Origin: Arachnopeziza araneosa
Lineage: Eukaryota > Ascomycota > Leotiomycetes > Helotiales > Arachnopezizaceae
Assembly (NCBI GenBank): GCA_003988855.1
Contig: QYAI01000095.1
Span: 55,968 to 119,967, forward strand
Direction of reading: 5' to 3'
DNA length: 64,000 nt
Shown: positions 9,703 to 21,612 of the stretch, one piece after another
Numbering within the stretch: the stretch's first letter is position 1
How the letters are laid out: each line of letters begins with the position of its first letter
Translations under genes and position numbers: made by a program
The notes under the pieces: model-generated
Told to the model about the DNA's origin: nothing
The model's input: the letters and a program-made list of their open reading frames with translations, nothing else
Database searches by the model: none

Positions 9703-12700
9703 TCATCCTTCGGTTTCTGAATTTCTTGCCTCCCCAAAAATCTTCCCAAGAGTATCGCCCCATGTCTTCGGACGTTTCTCAGGCTTTGAGCTACTTTCAC
9801 GCCCATCAGCCGGTAATTGCCCAGCTTTATCAGAATCAATCAACAGCCTGTGAACCAATTGCTCATTATCAATGTTGGCTGCTGCCTGTCTCTTCGCCTC
9901 TGGAGAAGCCGACACGAGCAATTTCTCTAGAGCAGCTTGAGTTGAATCCTGTCTTGACTTTTCGTTTTCATCTGCCTTGGCTTCCACGGCTTTTCCTTTC
10001 TCTTTGTTTTTCCGTCTCTTGGTCTTTTCTTTTTTGGCGCTTGAGCTTTTTTCTGCATCATCAGGCTTCGACTGGAGAGACTTGACTGCAGTTGCGAGCA
10101 TATCAATAGCGTAGTTAAAGGAACCACGGCGCCGCTCGTCATCTTGCAGCTCTTCACTCTCAGCCTCATTAGCCTTGTCATTTCCCTTATTGGTATCGCT
10201 ATCCTTATCCTGGAGAGAAGGAAGTGGAGGAAGTCCACGGCTCCCTAGTCGAGGTTTGAGTAAATCTCGATGAGTTATGCTCCCATAGGATGGAAAACTT
10301 GGACAGCTATCAATTCGATGCTCTCTCAGTTGCTCTTTATCTGATAACACTGTGGTTCCTGGACAACTTGCGACTCGAGTCGATCCGGTTCTCTGTTGAC
10401 GGATCTGCGCGACCATTGAACAGCAACTCTCGGATCGGATCTCTCTAGAAGATTTGCGTTGCGGCATTCCGTCGATAGCAGGGCAACTTGACAGGCGATG
10501 CTGATTTCCATTGAGATCAGAATTATTGCGTTGGAGCTCTCGAATTCGTTTCTCCTCCTTTTCATAGTAATCGAGAACTTCTTTGTTGACCGGACAGTCT
10601 GTAAAATCATGGTAATAAGAAAGCTCTTGTGTATGCTCGGCCAAGTGTGGTTCCGAATGCTCTGGAGTCGAAGTCATGTAAGAGCTTAGTCTTTTGCGTG
10701 CCTTTGAGTAAATCGATGCAGCAGGGTTTTTCTCGTAATACTCAAGAACTCGCTTATCGATGGGATAATCCGTAAAATCATGCATATAAGAAGCTGGATC
10801 TGAAGCTGTAGTCATGCAGCGACTCAGCCTGTGTTGCTTTTTTGTGCGGAATCGTATCGAGGAGATTCTGCGAACGTCTGCTAGGGCCTGTTCATCCAGC
10901 GCGGGAGCACTCGCAGTTGAGGTTTCTTCCAAACCAGTCTCTGAGATTGCCATGCTAGGTCTAGGACTCGGAGACGGACATTGAGCAAGATTATGCCCAG
11001 GAATGATAATACTAGATCTAGCACTTGTCGCTGAACATTCTCCCAAATCATGTTCTGAGATAATTATGCCAGTTCCAGCACTAGGAGATAAGGATTTTCC
11101 GAGCTCATGCTTCTGTACGGCAACTTTGAGTTGATCATTCGTAGTTATAAGCTCATTTGAATCCTCTAAGGCTGCCGTACTGGGTCCAGAATCGGCAGCC
11201 GAACACTCTTCCAAGTCATGCTCTAAAGTGGCTATGCTACGTCTGGGGCTTGCAACTGTACATTGTCCTAAACTATGCTCTGAGGTTGTTGTGCGAGATC
11301 CTGTTGCAGCTGGTTCTTCTATCTGCGAGCCAAGAAGTGTAAGGGTTTCGCAGTCTCTTAGATTGTGCTCATCTTTAACTTTAGGGCGTGGTTTGGATGC
11401 ATCAACATCTAACTCAATCTCAGCGATAGGGGGCTCAGTAGTCCTCGGCTTCAGGGATAAAGATGATTTAAATTCTTTTGAAATCTTTCGAAGCGTAGCT
11501 ATCATGGGCTTCTCATTTGAACTACCCTTTGCATACATGGAGTCTTTAGGCGAAGGGAAGTCCGCAAGCTCCACGTTGTGGTTCGACCGATCTTGCAAAA
11601 CCATCTCTGGGGCTCTAAAGCCATCTTCACTGATGATAGGACTTGGAAAAGTCGGTACAGCTGGCAAAGCTTTCTCTGGGATTGAAGTATTACGCTTGGT
11701 ACTAACATTTGACAAACTCGAACCCCTCTGCAAGACTTTCTCCTGGGTGTTAGAAGCACGCTCGTTATCAACATGCGAAAAATTTGAGCCTTTTTGCAAA
11801 CCTTTCTGTGAGGATTGAGAAGCGCGCTCTTTATCAGCAGTCGATGAATGCTTTTGCCAATTCTTGTCTGTTGTCCGCGAAGCATGCTCATTACCAGCAT
11901 TCGATGAGTTTGAACCTATCTGAGAGACACCTTTTCGAGAATCTCGTTTGTAACCAGCATTTAGCAAATTGGAGTTTTCCTGCGAAATTCTCTCCGAGAC
12001 TCGGGAAAGATGATCATTAGCAGCATTTGAAAAACTCGAACCTTCTGTCAAGATATTTTCCGATCCTTGAAAAGCCCGTCCGGCAATGATGGCATTTAAG
12101 GGGCCAATCATTTTCTCAGAATCATCTTTTGGAGTGTTCTGTGGCAGTCGAGGATTATCATCAGGCGTAGTAGCCATTGAAGAAGTAGCAATTTCGTCTG
12201 AGTCTAACCTCCTCAAGGCAATCTGACGTTTGAGCATTGCAACTTGTGTTGTCCACCCCTTTTTCTTCGATGTTTGCAGCTTTTCGACCGTAACCTCACG
12301 CTCTGACATCGGTCGAGGAGAAATGTATCTCATGGGCTCAACGAGAGTTGGTTGGCTCACGACGGGCTCGAGAATGTACTTCTTGTTGGTCCTCAGCCGC
12401 GTTTCACCTTCCCGAGCCCTTATCTCGCGGTCAACTTGTATTATAGAACATTGTGTACAAAAGAAGCTGAGAGCACAATCTTGGCAACAATTACCACGGA
12501 TATCGTAGACATTGCGAGTTAGTAGCCGCTGACGTAGAGCAACCACTGCTAAAGGGAAAAGTCAGCACATTTTCAAGTATATTCTTGTCGCCATTGGCCT
12601 CGGAGATTGGAATCTTACACAAAATGCAGAATCCGCCAGGCGCACACGCTGTTACTGCTAGGCCGAGTATCCAGCACGTAGAATTACAACCGTCGTTTGA

Positions 12701-13192
12701 TTTCCATGACGAGTCGAGAGGATCAGCCTGGCATTCAAGCTGGCTAAACCGCCAGTTTGTCTTACCCATTAAGGCGCAGGGAACGAATGTTCCAAGTGCA
12801 CACGTTCCCCCGTCAAGAGGCGGCTCAACACAGAATCCTGCCATCCATTCATGCGTAAAATCTGGAGCGCTGACACTATTTTCTGAACTCGGACCACCGG
12901 TTTCGGCTACGTTGGACGGAGCCTCCGCGGAAGAGACTCCCTTTTCCTGAACCACCATAGCAGGCCCAGGACTTGGGAGAGAAGGTCGATGTTCAGATGG
13001 GATTTGGTTTACTTGAGGTTTGGACTCCGAAGGCCCATCTAATGCTGGTAGCCATTCTGCTGTCGAATTTGAAATGAATCCAGTGGGCACATTAGAGATT
13101 ATCTGGCCTTTGTTTTGGATTGTTTTTAATGAAATGAACTGATTGATTTCGCGTGTTTGGTGAAGAATAATTGAAGAGTTGATACGTGACAT
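9703..13192 (-). CDS. Large PLAC8 (Cys-rich) domain protein with a low-complexity repeat tail
   Basis: Model: complement join 9703-12548 and 12619-13192, 1139 residues. The PLAC8 domain straddles the intron. It runs from GFCVEPPLDGGTCALGTFVPC through GLAVTACAPGGFCIL in exon 1 to NCCQDCALSFFCTQCSIIQVDREI in exon 2, which gives the paired-Cys pattern and the CxxC-x-QxxRE ending. Family members act in cadmium resistance, cell-size control or calcium entry, usually at membranes. The donor is GTAAGA at 12618. The acceptor is a tandem TAGCAG in which either AG keeps the frame. The last 900 residues are Ser/Lys/Glu-rich with degenerate roughly 30-residue repeats (SNxxNAGxxRxSR type), then HDLGxC-type units, then two copies of a block like DFTDCPVNKEVLDYYEK. 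The tail matches no domain I know. The function is not assignable beyond PLAC8. Confidence 0.75.
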
Positions 13193-13698
13193 GTTGCGTT
13201 TGTGGAAGTAATTCTATAGTCCATGATTAGCAGAGGAATTTCAATTATTATAATCTGGACACCTACAATACAACCGATAGTGATGATTGAAGCAAAGACT
13301 GTGTTGTGGTGAATGGCTGATATTATGTTGGGGAGGGAATCAAGTTTGGAGAAAGGTAAACATTACCAATCTTGGTTAAGATTGTTCCTTCCTTCAAGCA
13401 TCTTATCTGACTTAGATACAAACATAGGAAAGAGCTACGCGGCAAAAGGAAAAAATAGACATAGCCTTTTCTTCTTCAAATAGTGAGCAGCTATTAAGTG
13501 TCATATGTACAAGAACCTGTTCTCCCTCATTATTGAATAATTGTCTGTTCAAGTTTGACTTTCTGGAAGAGATGAAACTAGAAGATGCAAGCACCAATAT
13601 CGTTTCCGCGACTATCATGCAGTGTGAAATCATCTGGATTCCACTTCAACCAGAATACCGACATTGATTAGGTTGTGATTCCACCTCGGCGAACCTAA
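13193..13698. other. Intergenic region
   Basis: AT-rich sequence between two minus-strand genes. It should hold the promoter and leader of the PLAC8 gene. No RNA gene, repeat or convincing coding frame was seen. Confidence 0.5.
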
Positions 13699-14605
13699 TC
13701 ATTTTTGTTCCCGCTTTGGGTCAACCTTTCCTTTCGCCTTAGCTGTCTCAGGCTGTCCATCGGCTTTGGTGCTCTTATTGGCAGTGATATCAGTAGAATG
13801 CTTGGTGTCGGCATTTGAGAGACCTTCTTGCTTGCCACTCTGCTTAGTCTTGCTGCTAGAAGCAGGCTTCGCACTCGCAGCCTAAACAGAATATGAGTTT
13901 ATAGACCGTGCAAAGTGAGGTTACTTACCTGATCCTTATCATCTTCCTTGCTCTCTTCTTCACCCTTATCTTTCTCTTCAGCTTCATCCTCAGACGTCTC
14001 AGGAGTGTCAGTATCCTTCTTCTCATCATCCGACTTCTCGCTTTCATCATCCGACTTCTCTGCAGCATCATCAGACTTCTCTCCTTCCTCCTGCTTCGGC
14101 TCCTCCTCATGTTCTTCGTGCTTCTCTCCATGCTCCTCTCCATGCCCATGGGAGTCATCGTGATGGGACGCATCAGGAGCATTCGACAAGATATACCAGC
14201 AACTAGGAATCGTTACTGCGACAGCGCCGGCAGCCCTAAGATGTCGATGTTAGTACGAAACTAGCCAATTCGCATTATTCCAGAACCAATTTTGATATTA
14301 GATGCTTGGAGCTCTTCTGCAACGAATGTAATTCTTGTTAGGCGACAACTGTTCTAGCAGAAGCTTCTTAATTGTTCTCTTTGAAGGATAACATTTTTGA
14401 ATTGAAAGGCAAGCTATCCGAAGAATGAATAGTTCATGGGTTATGGAAAAGCTTACCAGAGAGCATCTCCCCCCGACTGTGCTGATCCGTGGCCTCCGCT
14501 TGCATAGCCTCTACGAGCAATCTGTCGTGCGAGTTGAGGTCGAGCAAAGGTAGGTCGAGCTCCTCGGAAGCAGGATCGCAAAGCTGCAGCCCTAGAGAAC
14601 GCCAT
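13699..14605 (-). CDS. Small acidic mitochondrial membrane protein, function unknown
   Basis: Model: complement join 13699-13881, 13929-14235, 14457-14605, 212 residues in three exons, with GTAAGC and GTAAGT donors and TAG acceptors. The first 35 residues are rich in Arg and Ala with no acidic residue (MAFSRAAALRSCFRGARPTF), a typical mitochondrial presequence ending near RRGYASGG. One hydrophobic segment follows (AAGAVAVTIPSCWYIL, about residues 51-66). The rest is a very acidic, disordered tail with His/Glu-rich and EKSDDE-type repeats, and a Lys-rich end. The layout suggests a single-pass inner-membrane protein with a long charged tail, known in filamentous fungi only as conserved hypothetical proteins. 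The splice sites are good and the frame closes, so the gene is probably real; I do not recognise its function. Confidence 0.75.
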
Positions 14606-15198
14606 TTTTCCTAAAGGAATAAATAATTTTCAGTTAGATAGAGAGCTAAAAATCACGATCAGATTGATGTGATGAACAAAGGTTGTCAATCAAACTTACA
14701 GTGTCAATTGATCCAGGAAGAATCTGTCGGATGAGGTTAAAACGAAAGATGGCTGGAAATGCGGTCACATCAGACCACCGCACGGACCACTAGAAATTCA
14801 GCTCCAGGGGATGCGGCCGATAAGGCCGACCAAGAGCTTGACCCCACCAAAGAAATCATCCAAAGGTACTCATGTGAATTCTTGACAACTTCATATCTTC
14901 TACTCTTGAACCAAGGTCTCAGCGGAGGACAAGGTTGTCGTAACATCAGTTGAAGCGTCATTGCAAGTAGTATCTGCTACGAAAGTCCTGGAGACCATCC
15001 ATCAGGCATCTTTAGGCAGAGAGCTAACATTGTTCAGGGCGTTTGTGGACATTCACTCTTTTCTTACCAAGTGGCGGTTTGACTGTCTGTTAAGCCGTTG
15101 GACGTTTGATAGTATTTGACTGTCTGCGGAGCCTGCGGTGCAGGAACCATCTACTCTGACGTTATCTTGCGAAGATCAATCTACAAGCAGCACGCGCC
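14606..15198. other. Divergent promoter region before CAND1
   Basis: The mitochondrial protein gene and CAND1 are transcribed away from each other across about 590 bases. No RNA gene or repeat was recognised. Confidence 0.45.
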
Positions 15199-18100
15199 AT
15201 GGCATCTACTCAGGTAACTGCCAATCCTACCTCCCAAACAGTAGCACAGCTACTGCCGAAGCTCCACGATGTCGACCCCGATTTTCGTTTCATGTCCTTG
15301 AACGATTTATTCCAGGTTCTCACCATCGGAAAGCCGGATTTCCTCCATAATGACTACAATACTGCTGCAAGAGCTGTCGATGGTATCATCAAGACCCTGG
15401 ACGATCAAAATGGGGAAGTTCAGAATCTTGCAATCAAATGGTGATATGACCTCTTTTTTTTATCTTGCTATGGATAATGCTAATGCTGGGTAGTCTTGGG
15501 CCCCTCGTCACAAAGATCCCAAGTAGCATTCTACCTCCATTGATCGAGAAGTTGTCCAGCCTGACGCTCGAGAACTCTGTCGACAACTCTATTCCTGCGA
15601 TGGCTCTAAGGACTGTAGTAATTACTCTACCGCGGCCAATCAGCGGAGTCTCCCCCTCAAAGGATGTAACCGAAGCGTATTCTGCCATTAGTCGAGTTCT
15701 TATTCCAAGACTCGTTGGTCGTATTGTGGTTGTCAAAAACCCAAAGTCCAAAGTAAACCTCCCACCTGCTCCACCGGGGATGCTGGATCTAGACTCGAAC
15801 AAAGACATTGATCCCGAAGCTGTTGATGTTTTGATAGAGGTAGTTCGATGTTTTGGACCCATGCTACAACAACCTGAGGTGGAAGCTCTTCAACACCTTT
15901 TAGTCTCAATCCTAGAAACAGACCGTGCTAGTTCTGTGGTTAAGAAGCGCTCAGTTGTTGCAGTTTCTATTCTGGCTCTTTACCTAACAGATGATGATCT
16001 TAGCGCCTTTGTTTCCACCCTCATTCATAATCTCCGGAATGTGCATCTTACTATGGTGCAGAGGAAATTATACATCACAATATTAGGTTCAATGGCAAGA
16101 TCAATCTCGACTAGGTTTGGGCCATATTTAAAGACGCTTGCTCCCTTTGTTCTACAAGCCCTGAGTCAGCAGGAGCTTGACGAGCAACTCGAAAACTCGG
16201 CTGAAGATGGAGAACCAGACCCTGAGACGGACGATGTTCGAGAAGCTGCTCTTGTTGCTCTTGATGGCTTCCTAGCTTCATGCGGCGGTGTCATGCGTAT
16301 TTATACTGAAGAGACCATTGCTGCCTTACTACGTTTCTTGAAATACGATCCTAATTACAACGACGATGCCGATGAAGAGATGGGAGGTACTCAGTCAGAC
16401 GAAGATGAGGATAGCTTTGGTGACGACGATGAGTTCGAAGCTGATGCCGCATTTGACGATGATGACGATGACTCGAGCTGGAAGGTTAGACGATGTGCAG
16501 CAAAAGCTCTTTTCACCCTAATTTCAACAAGGGGAAGCGGCGATTTACTAGACAACGGAACTCTTTACACCCAAGTTGCCCCAGTTCTTGTTCAGAGATT
16601 CAACGAGCGTGAGGAGAATGTCCGTTTGGAAGTCATCTCCACCATGGCATCACTCATTCGAAAGACTGGTAAAGGAGCTATTGTCAAGCTAACTTTGGAC
16701 GAAGACTACACTACTGTACCTCAGAGTCGGAAGCGAAGAAGAGAGAGCAGCACTTCCACATTTGATACCAGGACGATATTATCGATGTCTGCCGGTTTGA
16801 CTTCGCCAACCGTCGAACCTATCCCTGCAGTTGGACCAAGAGCTGATTTGGCCCGATTGAGCCCTGCCATCATCAAAGTTACAGTAAAGCTCCTCAAAGG
16901 CAATTCTATTCCAACGAAGCAAGCTCTGGTTAATCTATTGGATGATATAGTTTCTGTTCAACATGGTGGTCTTTCAGAGTACTTTGGTCAAACCGTTGAC
17001 CCAGTCATTGATGCTATCAAGTCTGCATCTGGCTCAACCAGCACATCAACAATGGCAAGCGGCGCTGCCTCAGCAAATGCAAATACGTTAAGAATTGCTG
17101 CTCTTCACTTGATTGGAGATATCGCATCAACTCATTCTTCAGCAGTCCTCCAACCGTACTTGCCAAAGATTGTACCAAGTGTGGTGAAGGCTGTAAAGGA
17201 AAAATACTACAAGATATCTAGTGAAGCTATCGGTACTGTTGAGCAGTTGGTGAAGGCGTTAACCCCACCAAGATCAAGAGCTGCTCCTCAAAAGCACCAA
17301 TCTGATCTTCAACAGCTTTATGAGGTTATCGTTGGCCGTGTTTCAGCTAACGATGCCGATCTTGAGGTTCGTAAGCGTGCGATTCAAGCACTTGGCATTT
17401 TACTGGCACGTACTGCTAGTCCGGAAGGCTCCGCTCTCCTTTCTGCTGCTGATCGCACTGCCGCTCTCAATCTTCTTAATGAGAGGCTAAAGAACGAAAC
17501 CACCAGGCTTGCAGCTGTTCATGCTATTGATACTGTTGCTGCTCTTGCCAACACCACAGGCTATCTTCAACCTCAATGGATCCGAGAAGTTTCGTTGGAG
17601 CTTTCTGCTCAATTCCGTAAGGCTGATCGAGCTTTACGTGGTGCTAGTCTGGCTGCATTGAAGAATTTGATAGTATCTCCGGCTGCTTCCTCTGCGCTTG
17701 ACCCAGTGACGATTCAGGGCCTTCAGAGTGCTCTCTTACCTTTGCTCAATTCTGTTGACCTGCATTTACTTGGGCCTGCACTTCTCGTTCTCTCTCAACT
17801 GGTTGCTGACAACGCAAAGCTTGTCGTTACACCTCAACTAAACCAAGCCCTTTGTGATCTCCTCAAAGCTAATCTCGGTGGTGCCGTTCTTGAGGCAGTC
17901 CTTGTTCTCGTCACAAACATTGGACAAATGGGTGTTGGTCAACAATTAATGGGTGGCTTACTAAAAGATGTAAATGTTAATGGAGACCCTGTTGTTGTGG
18001 GGAAAGTCATCGGCACGTTATTGGTCTATGGAGGCCCTTCGGTTGGCGTCAATATCGATAATTTCATGTCTGAGAGTGTTTCCAACTCCTCTGATGATGC

Positions 18101-19341
18101 GCGTCGCTCTCTAGCATTAGCTGTTCTTGGAGAGGCTGGATTGAGAATGGGAGCCAAATCCCCGCTCACCCCAGAAACCTTTACGCGGCAATTCAACACA
18201 GATACTTCCGATAAGGTTCGCCTAGCCGCCGCTGTTGCTCTAGGTCGCGCAGGTGCTGGCAACATACCAGTATACTTGCCCCAAATCTTGAAGACTATGC
18301 AGAAGGGCGGAAACACTCAATATCTTTTGCTTCACTCGATCAAGGAAATCCTACAGCAAGCCGGCAACAAACATGCAGATATTGGAAGCTACACCAAACC
18401 AATATGGGCTCAACTCATCAGCGCGTCCCAAGCCGAAGATAACAAGGCTATTGGAGCAGAATGTATCGGCAGACTCGCTATCATCGATCCGAAAACTTAT
18501 ATTCCTGAGCTACAAAAGTACTTGCAAAATCCAACACAATCCGTCCGAGCCATGACCATCCAAGCCATCCGCTATACGCTTGCTGATACTGATGAAACCT
18601 TCGATGCTGTTCTTCAGACGTCGCTGATCGATATGCTCATCATCATGTTACGAGATTCTGAACTTGAGAATCGACGTCTAGCTCTCTCGACCCTTAACTC
18701 AGCCGCGCACAATAAGCCAATTCTGATCATCCCTAACCTGAGTAGACTTGTTCCTTTTGTCATGAAGGAATCTGTAGTCAATCCTGCTCTTATTCGTGAA
18801 GTGACTATGGGCCCTTTCAAGCACAAGATTGACGATGGTCTTGAAGTCCGAAAGGTATACTGTTCTTATTCCTTGGACTATCACGTGCTAACATCATAAA
18901 TAGGCCGCATATGAAACTTTGTACTCCCTAATGGAAACCGCTTTCTCACGTCTCGATGTCCTTACCTTCTACGATCGTATCATTGCTGGTCTTAGTGATG
19001 AACATGATATCCGTGCTCTTTGCAATCTTATGCTCACCAAGCTTATCGTTCTCGACCCCGACGAGACGGCTCGTCGTCTTGACGCTATAGCTGGTGCTTT
19101 CCGCACTACCATCTCGATCAAGCTCAAGGATAATGCTGTGAAGCAAGAAGTTGAGAAGCAAGAAGAAGCTGTTCGTAGTGTGCTGAGAGTTTCGCTTTTG
19201 TTGCATGCCATGAGCGGATCTGCAGGTGTTGGAGCAGCAAAGGGTGGTGAGCAGTGGAGAGGATATTGGGAGTGGGTTGAGAAAGACTTTGACCCACAGT
19301 TGAGAGGATTGAAGGAGGAGCGAAAAGAGTTTGAGTATTGA
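15199..19341 (+). CDS. CAND1: Cullin-associated NEDD8-dissociated protein 1 (TIP120 family)
   Basis: HEAT-repeat protein that wraps unneddylated cullins and exchanges F-box receptors on SCF ligases. Model: join 15199-15440, 15494-18854, 18904-19341, 1346 residues. Exon 1 carries the N-terminal repeat with DVDPDFRFMSLNDL and, across the first intron, EVQNLAIKCLGPLV, both hallmarks of the family. An acidic loop (EDEDSFGDDDEFEADAAFDDDDDD, near residues 390-415) is the usual CAND1 insertion. The C-terminal TIP120 domain includes ALIREVTMGPFKHKIDDGLEVRKAAYETLYSLMET, which continues across intron 2. The introns are 53 and 49 nt. The length is slightly above animal CAND1 (about 1230), as often in fungi. 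No lesion was seen. Confidence 0.95.
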
Positions 19342-20137
19342 ATTCGTTCACTCTTAGCATAAGATTGACGAAATGACACACGACACGGAATGACCCAACA
19401 ACGAGAAATGAATTCAACGAACCAAAAGGAACTCTGAGATGATGCGTGGGGGAGGCCGCCTCAAAATATAACTTGGACGCAATTGAGAGAGGTGTCGCTT
19501 CTTGCTGGGTTTGGTCTCTAGATATGATAGGTGACTTTACGATACCAAATAAAACCAGTAGAAAATATTTCTTCGGAATGAACAGATCGGCCGAATCGAG
19601 CTACCCTATTTCCGTAAGTAAATTGCGCCTACTTCAGATTGTTCTAAGATAAAATTTATCTACTTTTAAAGTATGCGGGTGATAAAGTAATGTCACACAC
19701 TTTGATCTCTCCAGACCAACATTCAAATCCTTACTGCGCGTTTGTTAACTCCAGCATTTGAGATAGTCACGGATTGATATGCTCGCTTTTCACTGAAAAC
19801 TTTCACTGAAACTGCAACGAGCCTTCTCTCATTCTTTCACAGTTTATCTAAGTATGCTCAACCATCGTTTCGTAAACTCTACTACCCCAATGACTGCAGA
19901 TACGACTGCTTGAGTTTTCTATTCTGAAGAGGAAAGGTAGGTAGATAAAAACCGGAACAGATTTACCAGAAAAAATGAAGAAAGAGGCAGATAAAGACAA
20001 TCTTGGCTTCAATTGATCGACTGCCAGCACCGTTATGTAAAGCCTTGCTTCTTTTTGGATTATGAAGCTTCCGCTTTGACAGTAGAAATGAGTAATGATC
20101 ATGTATGGCCACCTATTACTACAATTAATTAATACTT
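19342..20137. other. Convergent intergenic region
   Basis: This lies between the 3' ends of CAND1 and the lectin-like gene. It is AT-rich, and no coding frame, RNA gene or repeat was recognised. Confidence 0.5.
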
Positions 20138-21612
20138 CTAAGAAATCACACTTTCATCCCACATCACGTTCCGATCTCCATCTGCATCGATCCCACTCCT
20201 CACCACCCCCGCATCCTGCACCAACTCTCCTCCCACAATCCTCCAGAGCCTAATCTGATTTTCCCACCCAGTAGCTGTGATACCAGCGCCTGCATCATCC
20301 GCCGCGCTCCAAACATGATTGCTTTTTGGTTTGGCTGGGAACGTGAATTCTCCGGCCGAGTTGGGAGACCTGACGAGTTGGTAGATGCTTTTGTCCTTGC
20401 CTGTGTAGAATAATTGGATTTCGTTCAGGGATGGAACCCGTATGGAGCGGAGGCGGGTGAGGGGATTGTATGATTTTAGAGGGGAGGAGGAGATGGGGGT
20501 TGCTGGAAAAAGGTTAGCGGACGATTGTGAAATGAAAATAGGGAAGGGGACTGTACGTGTGTTCCATGTATTGTAGAATCTGGACGTCATCTTGTAGATA
20601 GATTGAGTCGCCATATCTGTGTAAAAGAGATGGATTTTGTTTGTGATCGAATCTACATTGACAGCAGTGATACTGGACCCATGGAAACCTTGGCCACCAA
20701 TACGTTGACCTCTGTCGAAAGTAGAGGTGTTACCCTTGAGCTGAGATATGAATCCCGAGTTATCATGGTAGTATAAATGCCAGTCATGTGATCCATTGAT
20801 GTTAATAGCTGCGAGATCCGTTGAAGTGCTTACTGGAATGGAAGTTGGAAGCTGGTAGTTTGAGAGGCTGGTGCAATTCGTGGAGTTTCCGACACAAGCT
20901 ATTTCAGATACTGTGATGTTACTTGTACCTGATATGTAAAACAAATTGATCTGTGTGAATGATTAGCTTATTCTTGTGATATATATCTCAATCATACCGT
21001 TACAACACCAGTAAACAAATTTTGTGCTGCTGTAGCCGCAATGGACGATCCAATTTTTGGCTTGATCATCAGAGCGACCGGTATTGGTGACTGGAATGTC
21101 TTCCCGTCTAGACTTATGCGAAGTGAGATGTCGCCAGTAGAGTTTTGTTGAAACACATGCATGTTCCATGTTTGATTGTCGTTGTTGAGAAATAAACATG
21201 AACTTGCGACAACGAGAGCGTTGTTTCCACCTTTGGATACCACGTCTTTAGATTTTTCGAATACATGTTGGCGGTAAATCAACAAAGCAGATAGACTCCC
21301 AAGAATCACCAGTGTCAAACCGAGTAAACCCAGAATCCAAATAATATGTCGCTTCCAGAAAGATCTGAGAACTGGTCTGGGCGGTAGCTCCTTGATCGTA
21401 TACGGAGGGCTAGGAAGGTTACTGAAAACCTCTACTTTTTGAACCAAATGCTCTGTAGAGACTGGCCGAAATATCTTCTCGTCAGGGAAGTAAGGCACTT
21501 TCTTGGGTTGCGACACCTGAACTGGATGCATTCTCAAGCCATTAATATTGCGAAAAGATATTGGCGAGACTTCGTGAAGAGGCTCGGTATAAACCTGTCT
21601 TGAATGAGCCAT
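20138..21612 (-). CDS. Membrane-anchored fucose-lectin-like beta-propeller protein
   Basis: Model: complement join 20138-20950 and 20998-21612, 475 residues. The start MAHSRQVYTEPLHEV at 21612 is the first sensible ATG. The N-terminus (about 90 residues) is cytosolic in character, rich in Pro and Lys. A single strong TM helix follows (HIIWILGLLGLTLVILGSLS), with basic residues before it, so a type II orientation is expected. The rest is extracellular, with several N-x-S/T sites and repeated blade-like units: IHLFYTDxxTQSIY, IQLFYTGKDKSIYQL, WHLYYHDNSGFISQL and IRLWRIVGGEL. This matches the fungal fucose-specific lectin (AAL/FleA) propeller fold. A 54-nt segment (20503-20556) with GTACAG, GCTAAC and TTTTCCAG looks like a further intron; it is in frame either way. 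The role may be surface glycan binding; this is inferred from the fold. Confidence 0.75.
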
